A DNA stretch of 8,259 nt from Candidatus Mcinerneyibacterium aminivorans (GCA_008086245.1 VSIX01000034.1:1-8259), one strand, 5' to 3'. Counted from the stretch's first letter, positions 1 to 6,311 are shown. Numbers and translations: made by a program. Notes: generated from the letters alone by a model not told the origin.

Positions 1-63
1 ACTTCTAAGGTATTACATCCGTCACTCATTACGGGGAAGTACTCCAGAAACAAACTTCCGTCA

Positions 64-873
64 CTAAAATAATAACAGACTTATAGCCATAAGTCCCATT
101 CCAGCTATAAATCCATAAATTACCTGATGACCCTTGCCGTATTTCCTTGAAGTTGGAAGAAGCTCATCTATTGATATGAATACCATTATTCCCGCGACAC
201 TTCCAAATAGAATTCCGAAAACTACATCATTAAATAAAAAACTGAGAAAGAAATATCCTATTAGTGCTCCGACCGGTTCGGCTAGACCCGATAAAAAGGA
301 ATAGAAAAATGCCTTTTTCTTATTTCCGGTAGCATGATAAATGGGAACTGAAACTGAAATACCTTCGGGAATATTATGAATTGCTACGGCAATTGCTATT
401 GATATTCCCAGGTTGGGATCCGATAGTGCTGAAGCAAAAGTTGCCAGTCCTTCGGGAAAATTGTGTATGGCTATGGCAAGAGCGGAAAAAAGGCCCATTT
501 TCATAAGGGATGATTTTTCCAGAACCTCTTCAGATTGAAGTTCTTTTAAATCTTTTTTCTCTCTTGGAATGTGGGGGTTTTCAAATTCTGGAACAAACTT
601 ATCTATAATGCCAATTACAGCAATTCCCAAAAAGAAAGAAACCGCGGTCATTAATTCACCCCTGCTTTCTCCAAGTGCTGATGTTAAAGATTCATTTGCC
701 TTGGAAAGAATCTCTACAAAAGAAACATATATCATTACTCCCGCTGAAAACCCCAGAGAGGTTGATAGAAAGGAAAGATTCGTCTTTTTAGAATAAAAGG
801 CAAGGGCACTACCGATTCCGGTAGAAAGACCGGCAAAAGCAGTTAATATAAAAGCTATTAACACATTGCTCAT
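64..873 (-). CDS. zupT: ZIP-family divalent metal transporter, ZupT-like
   Basis: This 269-residue inner-membrane protein belongs to the ZIP family, which imports zinc and often iron or manganese into the cytoplasm. Its length matches bacterial ZupT (about 260). Several hydrophobic segments are visible: about 4-26, 35-55, 75-92, 124-150, 155-178, 188-213, 216-237 and 250-268. The hydrophilic loop at about 93-122 has only one histidine, H101, fewer than many ZIPs. The family metal site is clear: HNFPEG at 137-142 in the fourth segment and HNIPEG at 166-171 in the fifth. Family-typical LAEPVGA (197-203) and ISIDELLP (233-240) follow. The ATG start (871-873) has AGGA at 881-884, 7 nt upstream. 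A sigma70-type promoter lies at 902-929. The upstream HD-GYP gene has the same orientation, 149 bp away, but functional linkage is unlikely. Metal specificity cannot be read from the sequence. Confidence 0.93.
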   Translation of the reverse strand: MSNVLIAFILTAFAGLSTGIGSALAFYSKKTNLSFLSTSLGFSAGVMIYVSFVEILSKANESLTSALGESRGELMTAVSFFLGIAVIGIIDKFVPEFENPHIPREKKDLKELQSEEVLEKSSLMKMGLFSALAIAIHNFPEGLATFASALSDPNLGISIAIAVAIHNIPEGISVSVPIYHATGNKKKAFFYSFLSGLAEPVGALIGYFFLSFLFNDVVFGILFGSVAGIMVFISIDELLPTSRKYGKGHQVIYGFIAGMGLMAISLLLF

Positions 874-901
874 AATAATTTCCTTTATTTTATCAACTAT
901 T

Positions 902-929
902 ATTATAATATAAATATTCTGTTTACCAA
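902..929 (-). promoter_or_regulatory. Predicted sigma70 promoter of the zupT-like gene
   Basis: On the minus strand a -35 TTGGTA (924-929) and a perfect -10 TATAAT (902-907) are separated by 16 bp. This puts transcription start near 895, just ahead of the Shine-Dalgarno site at 881-884. I see no convincing metal-regulator (Zur/Fur) palindrome, but the AT-rich context makes a weak one hard to exclude. Confidence 0.6.
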
Positions 930-931
930 AG

Positions 932-973
932 CTATATTTTGTTTTCTGTAGTCTGTTATCTGAATTCTGTATT
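932..973. repeat. Degenerate heptanucleotide tandem repeat
   Basis: Four consecutive 7-bp units run in register: CTGTAGT (946-952), CTGTTAT (953-959), CTGAATT (960-966) and CTGTATT (967-973). Two more diverged units precede them in phase, CTATATT (932-938) and TTGTTTT (939-945). The tract lies between the HD-GYP stop and the zupT promoter, so it is noncoding. It resembles the short tandemly repeated heptanucleotide repeats known from several bacterial genomes and is probably a slippage-generated spacer. Confidence 0.6.
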
Positions 974-1022
974 TTGATATGTAAGGAATATGCTCAAAAT
1001 TAACTATCTTCAGGCTGTTTTT

Positions 1023-2291
1023 TCAAATATTTTCATTAATTTTTTCAATTCTTGATTTATAAAATTCACTTGCCTGTTGCTGTTTTACCTTCACATATTT
1101 TTCTATTTCAGAATAATTATCGATTAGCAGACTCACCATATTTTTATCGATAGCATTATTTTGCACCATGTCCTGAAGGATAGAAATAATTTTATCCTTT
1201 GGTAGTCCATCTCTATATGGACGATCTTCTGATAGAGCAGTAAAAACATCGGCCACTGCCATTATTCTGGAACCGGTGGACATGTTAGAACTGTCACAGT
1301 GAAAAGGATAACCGCTCCCATCAAGTTTCTCATGGTGAAATGCCGCCCACTCTGCTATTTTTTCCCAGCCGGAAATAGTACTCATAACTGTATAGGTATA
1401 ATATGTATGACTTTTTATCAGTGAGTATTCATCTTTTGTTAGTTTCCCTGGTTTATCAAGAATATTATTTGGAATTGCCAGTTTCCCCAGATCGTGGAAG
1501 TTGCCTGCTATTTTCATTTCCTGAATTTCAATTTCAGAAAGACCGAAGAAAGCCGAAAGTTTTTCTGCTGCCGCCGCAACACCGGATGTGTGGGTAGCTG
1601 TAAAAGGGGACTTAAAGTCGATTATATCCCTGAAAAACATTGATATAAGTTCTATATTTTCATAGTCGATTTCTTCATTTTGTAGGGGGCCGTACTTAAA
1701 TAAAATCGAATATAATCTACGGGAGTTTAAATCAAGCCAGAATTCTTCCCGGTTTGATATTGATATAAATGAATCGATAAGATCCGGATGAACGGAATTT
1801 CCGGATAATTCCCTGATATTATTGATGATATTATCGGTTTGATGGAGAATGAAATTTTCCCGATCAATCAACCTTTCTATGTAATCTGCAAGGAATATTA
1901 TTTGCGATCCTATTGTTTCATCATTACTGATAGGTTTATTTAAATCTTTCCAGGGTGTATGATGATGTCTGATCATATTCGCTAAATTTCTAAATTTTGG
2001 GATTCTACTCAACAGTATTTTCCCTTTAATACAGTGAGGTTCTGTATTGACCGAATCAAAGTTGTTTATAGATATTTTTTCCTCCACAGTAATTGCTCCG
2101 GCATCATGAAGAAGGGAAGCAATAAAAATATCTTTGGATAATTTTTGGGATAAATTTGCTGCTTTTGAAATTTCCCAACTGATGTATGCAACTCTCTGCT
2201 GGTGGCAGGAAATTACCTTGCTGGCCAGATCAATTGCATCTGAAAGAGATAGAAGCAAATTTCCATAATTAATTGTATTTGAAATCCTCAA
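1023..2291 (-). CDS. Tandem HD / HD-GYP protein, probable cyclic-di-GMP phosphodiesterase
   Basis: This 422-residue soluble protein has no signal peptide, membrane segment or receiver domain. The C-terminal half (about 220-400) is a complete HD-GYP domain of the type that hydrolyses cyclic di-GMP: H234, H266-D267 in HDLGK, H295, H319-H320 followed by the GYP signature ending at 329, D348 and RPYR at 357-360. The N-terminal half (about 10-175) looks like a second, diverged HD domain. It keeps equivalent metal ligands (H30, H62-D63, H86, H109-H110, D136) but reads HHTPWKD where GYP should be. The TTG start at 2289-2291 is preferred because the family-like stretch NLLLSLSDAIDLAS begins at residue 11, and AGG at 2297-2299 sits 5 nt upstream. 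Promoter and inverted repeat are described separately. It could also act on another cyclic dinucleotide; the activating signal is unknown. Confidence 0.9.
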   Translation of the reverse strand: MRISNTINYGNLLLSLSDAIDLASKVISCHQQRVAYISWEISKAANLSQKLSKDIFIASLLHDAGAITVEEKISINNFDSVNTEPHCIKGKILLSRIPKFRNLANMIRHHHTPWKDLNKPISNDETIGSQIIFLADYIERLIDRENFILHQTDNIINNIRELSGNSVHPDLIDSFISISNREEFWLDLNSRRLYSILFKYGPLQNEEIDYENIELISMFFRDIIDFKSPFTATHTSGVAAAAEKLSAFFGLSEIEIQEMKIAGNFHDLGKLAIPNNILDKPGKLTKDEYSLIKSHTYYTYTVMSTISGWEKIAEWAAFHHEKLDGSGYPFHCDSSNMSTGSRIMAVADVFTALSEDRPYRDGLPKDKIISILQDMVQNNAIDKNMVSLLIDNYSEIEKYVKVKQQQASEFYKSRIEKINENI

Positions 2292-2296
2292 ATTAA

Positions 2297-2303
2297 CCTA
2301 CCT
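2297..2303 (-). promoter_or_regulatory. Ribosome binding site supporting the TTG start of the HD-GYP gene
   Basis: On the minus strand AAGGTAGG leads into the TTG codon at 2289-2291 with a 5-nt gap after the second AGG. No ATG or GTG codon near the N terminus would retain the conserved first helix of the protein, so this site decides the start. Confidence 0.6.
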
Positions 2304-2312
2304 TTAAATATT

Positions 2313-2334
2313 TAAAAGTTTCTTCGAACTTTTA
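2313..2334. promoter_or_regulatory. Perfect inverted repeat over the HD-GYP transcription start (operator candidate)
   Basis: TAAAAGTT (2313-2320) and AACTTTTA (2327-2334) form a perfect 8-bp inverted repeat around the 6-nt centre TCTTCG. It lies immediately downstream of the -10 box of the HD-GYP promoter and covers the expected start point near 2329. It could be a repressor operator or, if transcription begins slightly upstream, a 5' UTR hairpin. No regulator is identifiable. Confidence 0.4.
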
Positions 2335-2335
2335 T

Positions 2336-2363
2336 ATTATAGAAATTTATAAAAAATAGTCAA
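2336..2363 (-). promoter_or_regulatory. Predicted strong sigma70 promoter of the HD-GYP gene
   Basis: On the minus strand TTGACT (2358-2363) and a perfect TATAAT (2336-2341) are separated by 16 bp of very AT-rich DNA. It is the best promoter match in the window. It fits a short leader of about 40 nt before the TTG start at 2291. Confidence 0.7.
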
Positions 2364-2454
2364 GATGTAAATTTTCTTTAACCATGCATTATCTATACGG
2401 ATAAAAAATTGTACAGCTAATATTAGAAGGAATAGAATTCTGGATAAATTTACA

Positions 2455-2483
2455 TTTATATTTTATAACACATAAGTTATACT
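2455..2483 (+). promoter_or_regulatory. Possible promoter of the AIM24-family gene
   Basis: TATACT at 2478-2483 is a good -10 candidate. At a 17-bp spacing the -35 position is only TTTATA (2455-2460). If real, the transcript starts almost at the Shine-Dalgarno site (2492-2498), giving a leader of only about 13 nt. The AT-rich background makes chance matches likely. Confidence 0.3.
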
Positions 2484-2503
2484 AAAATAGTAAGGAGGTT
2501 TTT

Positions 2504-3235
2504 ATGAAATCGCATGAGATTGAATATGAAATATTTGGAGATGATTTACAAACCGTTGAAGTAGAACTCGATCCGGGTGAGAAAGTGATTGCAGAAGCGG
2601 GAGCAATGAACTGGATGGAAGATGGAATAGAATTTGATACCAAAATGGGAGATGGCTCCGATCCGAATGAGGGATTACTCGGTAAAATAGTTAATGCGGG
2701 GAAGAGAGCTATTTCGGGAGAGTCAGTTTTTATTACCCATTTTACGAACAGGTCTAATGATGTTAAAAAAATTGCTTTTGCAGCACCCATTCCCGGAAAA
2801 ATAGTACCCTTTGATTTATCGGAAAATAATAATACAATTTACTGCCAGAAGGATGCTTTTTTATGTGCAGCCTTTGGTACTAAAATTAATATAGCTTTAA
2901 CAAAGAAATTAGGTGCCGGTTTTTTTGGAGGAGAAGGGTTTATTCTTGAAAAATTAGAAGGAGACGGGTTAGTATTTTTTCACGGTGGAGGAACTATTGT
3001 AAAAAAGGAATTGAATAATGAGATGATAAGAGTCGATACGGGCTGTTTGGTCGGATTTACAGAAGGAATTGATTATTCGATACAGAAAGCGGGGAGCTTT
3101 AAAACCATGCTTTTTGGCGGGGAAGGATTATTCCTTGCTACTTTAAAAGGCACCGGAACGATTTATTTACAGTCCCTACCTATGAACAAACTTGCAAAGG
3201 TTATTGCATCATCACTACCCAAAAAGAATAGTTAA
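2504..3235 (+). CDS. AIM24 / TIGR00266-family protein of unknown function
   Basis: This 243-residue cytoplasmic-looking protein has no signal peptide or membrane segment. It fits the TIGR00266/AIM24 beta-rich family, and its length is typical. Visible family features are EAGAMNWM (31-38), the central [11 protein letters not shown] (72-82), the repeated glycine motif GGEGF (142-146) and GGEGLF (205-210), and DTGCLVGF (178-185). The two GGEG segments, each followed by a strand ending in L-G-G-T/L-V-F-like residues, suggest the known pseudo-symmetric beta-sandwich. The biochemical role of bacterial members is not established; mitochondrial AIM24 is linked to inner-membrane organisation. The ATG has AAGGAGG at 2492-2498 with a 5-nt gap, the best ribosome binding site in the window. 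It is monocistronic, divergent from the HD-GYP gene, and followed by a terminator candidate. Confidence 0.88.
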   Translation: MKSHEIEYEIFGDDLQTVEVELDPGEKVIAEAGAMNWMEDGIEFDTKMGDGSDPNEGLLGKIVNAGKRAISGESVFITHFTNRSNDVKKIAFAAPIPGKIVPFDLSENNNTIYCQKDAFLCAAFGTKINIALTKKLGAGFFGGEGFILEKLEGDGLVFFHGGGTIVKKELNNEMIRVDTGCLVGFTEGIDYSIQKAGSFKTMLFGGEGLFLATLKGTGTIYLQSLPMNKLAKVIASSLPKKNS

Positions 3236-3260
3236 GAATTAAAACATGTCTTATATACAC

Positions 3261-3394
3261 CTTATAAACTGAAAGGGGTACTTTTAAGTTTTTTTTGAAA
3301 TATTTGAATAAAGCTATATTTTACTCAGGTTTTAAAAATCAGGTCTGTGGTTTATAAAAACTTAAAATTTTGCTTTTAAGTCTCAGTTTATAAG
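3261..3394. repeat. 134-bp element with nested 12-bp inverted repeats (MITE-like or structured RNA)
   Basis: CTTATAAACTGA (3261-3272) is matched perfectly by TCAGTTTATAAG (3383-3394). Inside it, TTTTAAGTTTTT (3282-3293) is matched perfectly by AAAAACTTAAAA (3356-3367). The two arms therefore form 24 base pairs, interrupted by an asymmetric internal loop (3273-3281 versus 3368-3382), around a 62-nt centre. No ORF or obvious target-site duplication is present. It fills most of the 239-bp gap between the AIM24 gene and the sensor gene. It may be a short non-autonomous mobile repeat or a noncoding structure; some matching is expected in such AT-rich DNA, but two perfect nested 12-mers are unlikely by chance. 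Confidence 0.5.
3266..3296 (+). terminator. Weak intrinsic terminator after the AIM24-family gene
   Basis: AAACTGAAAG (3266-3275) can pair with 3281-3291 around the loop GGGTA. One G-U pair and one bulged A interrupt the stem, and the hairpin is followed by the rest of an 8-T run (3289-3296). It begins about 30 nt after the AIM24 stop codon. The stem is mostly A-U, so it is weak. Its left arm is shared with the larger inverted repeat at 3261-3394. Confidence 0.45.
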
Positions 3395-3419
3395 CTGTTA
3401 AGAAATTAGCTGTATCCCT

Positions 3420-3447
3420 TTGTTTTTTACTATATTAGGGATATAAT
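3420..3447 (+). promoter_or_regulatory. Predicted sigma70 promoter of the sensor/kinase transcription unit
   Basis: A perfect -10 TATAAT (3442-3447) lies 16 bp after a weak -35 TTGTTT (3420-3425). Transcription would start near 3454, just before the GGGGAG ribosome binding site at 3463-3468. The same transcript would cover the overlapping kinase frame, since no other promoter is evident before 4293. Confidence 0.5.
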
Positions 3448-3462
3448 GGTATATAGAATAAT

Positions 3463-3468
3463 GGGGAG
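3463..3468 (+). promoter_or_regulatory. Ribosome binding site setting the TTG start of the binding-protein gene
   Basis: GGGGAG lies 6 nt before TTG at 3475-3477. It supports that non-ATG start, which gives an immediate lysine-rich signal-peptide N terminus (MKKY). The upstream ATG at 3461 is in another frame and stops after five codons. Confidence 0.65.
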
Positions 3469-3474
3469 TCAATT

Positions 3475-4293
3475 TTGAAGAAATATTTATTGTTAATTAT
3501 TTTTTTGTTATCCTTCTTTTTATCGTCTGCAGCTGTTAATACTCCTGCTAAACAATCCAGCATTATAAGAGTTGGGGTTTATGACAATCCTCCAAAGATT
3601 TTTAAGGATCCCCAGGGAAGACCGTGCGGCTTTTGGGTTGATATTATCAAAAATATTGCTGAAAAGGAAAACTGGGAAATATCATGGGTTCACGGTAGTT
3701 GGTCAGACTCTATAAAAAAATTAAAAAATAATGAAATAGATGTGATGCCGGATGTGGCATATTCAGAAGAAAGAAGTAAGATATTTGATTTTTCCGAACA
3801 GACGATTTTTGTAAACTGGGCAAGAATTTTTGTACCTACTGATTCTAATATAATTTCATTTCTCGATTTAGATGGCAAAAAAATAGGAGTGATGAAAAAA
3901 GGAATTCATTATATCGGCTCAAACGGTATTAAAAATTTAATTAAACGCTTTGATATAAACGCTACTTTTATTGTATATGAGGGGTATTTCGAAATATTGG
4001 AGGCAGTTCAAGAAAATCAGGTGGATGCGGGAGTGGTCAACAGAATTTTCGGACATAAATATCATAAAAATTATGATGTGAGAAGAACTTCAATTATAAT
4101 TAATCCCATCGAATTAAAATTTGCATTTCCCAAAGATACCCCAAAAACATCACTTCTGATCAATAAATTTGATTTTCATGTTGATAAACTGAAAAAAGAT
4201 GAAGGATCCCTTTATCATAGATATGTACATGATTTATTAGTACCTCTTAAACACGAAAAAAAGTTTTTGTTCTTCCCCACTGGATCGAAATAG
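3475..4293 (+). CDS. SBP_bac_3-type periplasmic ligand-binding sensor, probable N-terminal part of a frameshifted sensor kinase
   Basis: This 272-residue protein has a signal peptide or anchor (KK at 2-3, hydrophobic core about 4-18, possible cleavage after SSAA at 17-20). One solute-binding domain of the amino-acid-binding/HisJ type follows. Typical features are RVGVYDNPP (32-40), GFWVDIIKNIA (52-62), LKNNEIDVMPDVAYSEER (83-100), the DFS segment (105-107), DLDGKKIGV (131-139) and a second-lobe segment with VDAGVVN (183-189). In this family the domain usually binds a small solute outside the membrane and is fused to a histidine kinase. Here the frame ends in PTGSK just after the domain, in a tail unlike the usual linker. 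The next gene overlaps it by one base in the -1 frame. It starts with TTG, supported by GGGGAG at 3463. No transport permease or ATPase gene is nearby, so sensing is likelier than uptake. The ligand is unknown. Confidence 0.88.
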   Translation: MKKYLLLIIFLLSFFLSSAAVNTPAKQSSIIRVGVYDNPPKIFKDPQGRPCGFWVDIIKNIAEKENWEISWVHGSWSDSIKKLKNNEIDVMPDVAYSEERSKIFDFSEQTIFVNWARIFVPTDSNIISFLDLDGKKIGVMKKGIHYIGSNGIKNLIKRFDINATFIVYEGYFEILEAVQENQVDAGVVNRIFGHKYHKNYDVRRTSIIINPIELKFAFPKDTPKTSLLINKFDFHVDKLKKDEGSLYHRYVHDLLVPLKHEKKFLFFPTGSK

Positions 4294-4302
4294 TGGGGAT
4301 GA
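4257..4302 (+). promoter_or_regulatory. Candidate programmed -1 ribosomal frameshift site (slippery A AAA AAG plus hairpin)
   Basis: In the zero frame the codons GAA AAA AAG end at 4263, so the heptamer A AAA AAG (4257-4263) is in the exact phase for tandem -1 slippage, as in E. coli dnaX and IS3-type elements. After a 7-nt spacer (4264-4270), 4271-4282 pairs with 4291-4302 around the 8-nt loop GATCGAAA. This stem has ten Watson-Crick pairs, one G-U pair and one T-T mismatch, with an uninterrupted CCCCAC/GTGGGG core. The shift enters the kinase frame at GTT (4263-4265) and gives a 939-residue product. The kinase frame is open from 4251. The zero frame stops at 4291-4293 inside the hairpin. 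No upstream Shine-Dalgarno-like stimulator is visible at the dnaX position. Alternatives are stop-start coupling or a one-base homopolymer error. Confidence 0.6.
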
Positions 4303-6293
4303 TTACGGGGGGAATTTTCATATTGCTTATTATAATTATTTTTTTAATTAAAAAACAGGTAAATAAAAAAACTGTTGAACTGAAAAAATCAAGGAAGGAA
4401 TGGGAGGAGATCTTTCAGGCAATAGGACAGCCCACACTTATTCTGGGTAAAAATTACCGGATACTAAATGCAAACAAAGCGGCTGTAAAAAAAACCGGTC
4501 TAAAATTAGACCAGCTAAAAAATAAAAAATGCTATGATTTATATCATAATAACAATAATACCTTTAAAAACTGTCCTGTTAAAATGCTGTTAGAATCAAA
4601 TAAGAAGCAGGTAATTCAGAGACAGCTCCATATCCTTGGGGGTTATTATATGGTTACGGTTACACCTATTATAAATAAACATGGAGAAATTGATAAAATT
4701 ATCCATATTGCAATTAATATAACCGAGAGAAAAAAAATGGAGAATAAACTTAAACAGGAAGAACAGAGATTTAGAAGAATTTATGAACATATGGGTGTTG
4801 GTATTGCAAGTGTCTCACTGGATTTTATTTTTGAAAATGCAAATCAGGCATACTGTGATATGATAGGGTATAACGAAAAAGAATTAAGAGGAAAAAGTCT
4901 AAAGGATGTTACTCATAAAGATGATCTAGAAAAGCTATTGAAGGAATTGAATAAATTAAAAACCGGAATAAATGAACATTTTAGGATGGAAAGAAAATAT
5001 ATTCATAAAGAGGGACATACTGTTTATGGTATTTTGGATGTAAGCATAGTTAAAGATAAAAAAGGCGCTCCTCAATATTTTCTGGGAAGTGTAGTTGATA
5101 TAACCGAGCGAAAAATAGCCCAGAAAGAAAAAAATAAATTGCAGAAACAGCTTCTTCAATCGCAGAAACTGGAATCAATTGGAACTCTAACCGGTGGTAT
5201 TGCCCATGATTTCAACAACATGATAACGGTAATTAAGGGGACAGCCGATTTGCTGTTAAAAAAAATAAAAAAAGATGATAAAAGCTACGGAAATATTGAA
5301 AATATATACAAGTCTGCCGTAAAAGCTGAAAATTTAACAAAAAAGCTTTTACTTTTTAGCCGTAAAAAGGAAATGGAGTTTGAAGAGATAAATATAAACG
5401 ATATATTTGATGATTTGATAGAAATACTCAACCGACTGATTAGTGAAAATATTACGATAAAAACCGATCTGGCAGATGATCTCTGGAGTATAAGTGGAGA
5501 CAGCAATCATCTGGAGCAGGTGTTGATTAATTTAGCAATCAATGCAAGGGATGCGATGCCTGAAGGCGGTAAGCTTTATATAAGGACCAAAAATGAAGTA
5601 ATTACTGAATCCAGATCGGAAAAAATTCCCCATGTTACTCCTGGAAATTATGTAAGAATAGATATCGAAGATACAGGTAAAGGAATGGAAAAAAATATTC
5701 TGGATAATATATTTGATCCATTTTTCACAACCAAGGGGAGATCAAAGGGTACCGGGATGGGTCTGTCGGTCGTTCATGGAATTATTAAAAATCATAAAGG
5801 TTTTATAAATGTTTACAGTGAAGTTGATGAAGGAACGATTTTTAAAATATATCTACCGGTTAGTACCAAAAAAGCTTCACCATCAGTAAAGAAGGTAAAG
5901 AAAAACAAGAAATACAAAAGCTTGGATGGTAGAGGTACAACTATTTTAATAGTAGAGGATGAAAAGGATGTATTAAATTTGATTGAAGATGTGTTAAAGA
6001 ATTATAATTATAATTATATAAGTGCAGAAACGGGGAAGAAAGCAAAAGAAATATTTAGGGAAAAAATGAACGAGATAGATGTCCTGCTGAGTGATATAAT
6101 TATAACTGATTACAATGGAATTGAACTTGCAGATGAATTTAAAAAAATAAAACCCGATTTAGAAGTGGTATTGACCAGCGGTTACTCCAATGATAAATTT
6201 ATCTATTCAAAGATAAAAGAAAAGGGGTACAGCTTTATTCAAAAGCCTTTTGATATTAAGGATATGCTCGAGCTGATTAGAGAAAAATTCTAA
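4293..6293 (+). CDS. Membrane hybrid sensor histidine kinase (TM-PAS-PAS-HisKA-HATPase-REC)
   Basis: If read alone, this is a 666-residue protein starting at GTG 4293 (or ATG 4299). Domains in order: transmembrane segment about 4-19; basic linker QVNKKTVEL (22-30); PAS1 about 35-146, with C80 and C94 in a CYDLYH...NCP pattern; PAS2 about 155-273; HisKA with GGIAHDFNN (301-309, phospho-acceptor H305); HATPase with N413/N417, DTGKGM (460-465), IFDPFFTTK (473-481) and GTGMGL (486-491); then REC about 550-666 with E555-D556, phospho-acceptor D601, T628 and K651. REC reads SDIIITDYNG where SD-x-x-MP is usual. The start overlaps the previous stop (TAGTG), has no Shine-Dalgarno site and lies inside a hairpin. 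The QVxKKTxEL linker straight after one TM segment is how single-chain SBP-kinases continue, so this is probably the C-terminal part of a fused sensor. No DNA-binding output domain follows. Confidence 0.9.
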   Translation: MGMITGGIFILLIIIIFLIKKQVNKKTVELKKSRKEWEEIFQAIGQPTLILGKNYRILNANKAAVKKTGLKLDQLKNKKCYDLYHNNNNTFKNCPVKMLLESNKKQVIQRQLHILGGYYMVTVTPIINKHGEIDKIIHIAINITERKKMENKLKQEEQRFRRIYEHMGVGIASVSLDFIFENANQAYCDMIGYNEKELRGKSLKDVTHKDDLEKLLKELNKLKTGINEHFRMERKYIHKEGHTVYGILDVSIVKDKKGAPQYFLGSVVDITERKIAQKEKNKLQKQLLQSQKLESIGTLTGGIAHDFNNMITVIKGTADLLLKKIKKDDKSYGNIENIYKSAVKAENLTKKLLLFSRKKEMEFEEININDIFDDLIEILNRLISENITIKTDLADDLWSISGDSNHLEQVLINLAINARDAMPEGGKLYIRTKNEVITESRSEKIPHVTPGNYVRIDIEDTGKGMEKNILDNIFDPFFTTKGRSKGTGMGLSVVHGIIKNHKGFINVYSEVDEGTIFKIYLPVSTKKASPSVKKVKKNKKYKSLDGRGTTILIVEDEKDVLNLIEDVLKNYNYNYISAETGKKAKEIFREKMNEIDVLLSDIIITDYNGIELADEFKKIKPDLEVVLTSGYSNDKFIYSKIKEKGYSFIQKPFDIKDMLELIREKF

Positions 6294-6311
6294 AAGGCTT
6301 CCTGTAAAAAT

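Noticed and set aside
18-66. Direct repeat TCCGTCACT (18-26 and 58-66) and an imperfect hairpin at 31-60 downstream of zupT
   Set aside because: The repeat is only 9 bp and partly inside the zupT stop region. The hairpin has a 2-nt bulge and no following T run on the minus strand, so it is not a convincing terminator or element.
973-1004. Inverted repeat ATTTTGATAT...CAAAAT as terminator of the HD-GYP gene
   Set aside because: The stem is interrupted by a 3-nt bulge and no U tract follows on the minus strand. Readthrough into zupT cannot be excluded, but no terminator is supported.
2365-2454. Inverted 9-mers TGTAAATTT (2365-2373) and AAATTTACA (2446-2454) in the divergent intergenic region
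   Set aside because: They are pure AT-type words 72 bp apart in a very AT-rich spacer. Chance is a sufficient explanation.
2482-2790. 102-codon minus-strand frame opposite the AIM24 gene
   Set aside because: It is antisense to a well-supported gene with a strong Shine-Dalgarno site and has low-complexity serine/proline-rich content typical of a shadow frame.
3461-3478. Five-codon ATG mini-ORF (MGSQF) whose TGA overlaps the TTG start of the binding-protein gene
   Set aside because: It has no Shine-Dalgarno site of its own and contains the one used by the TTG start, so a leader-peptide role is not supported.
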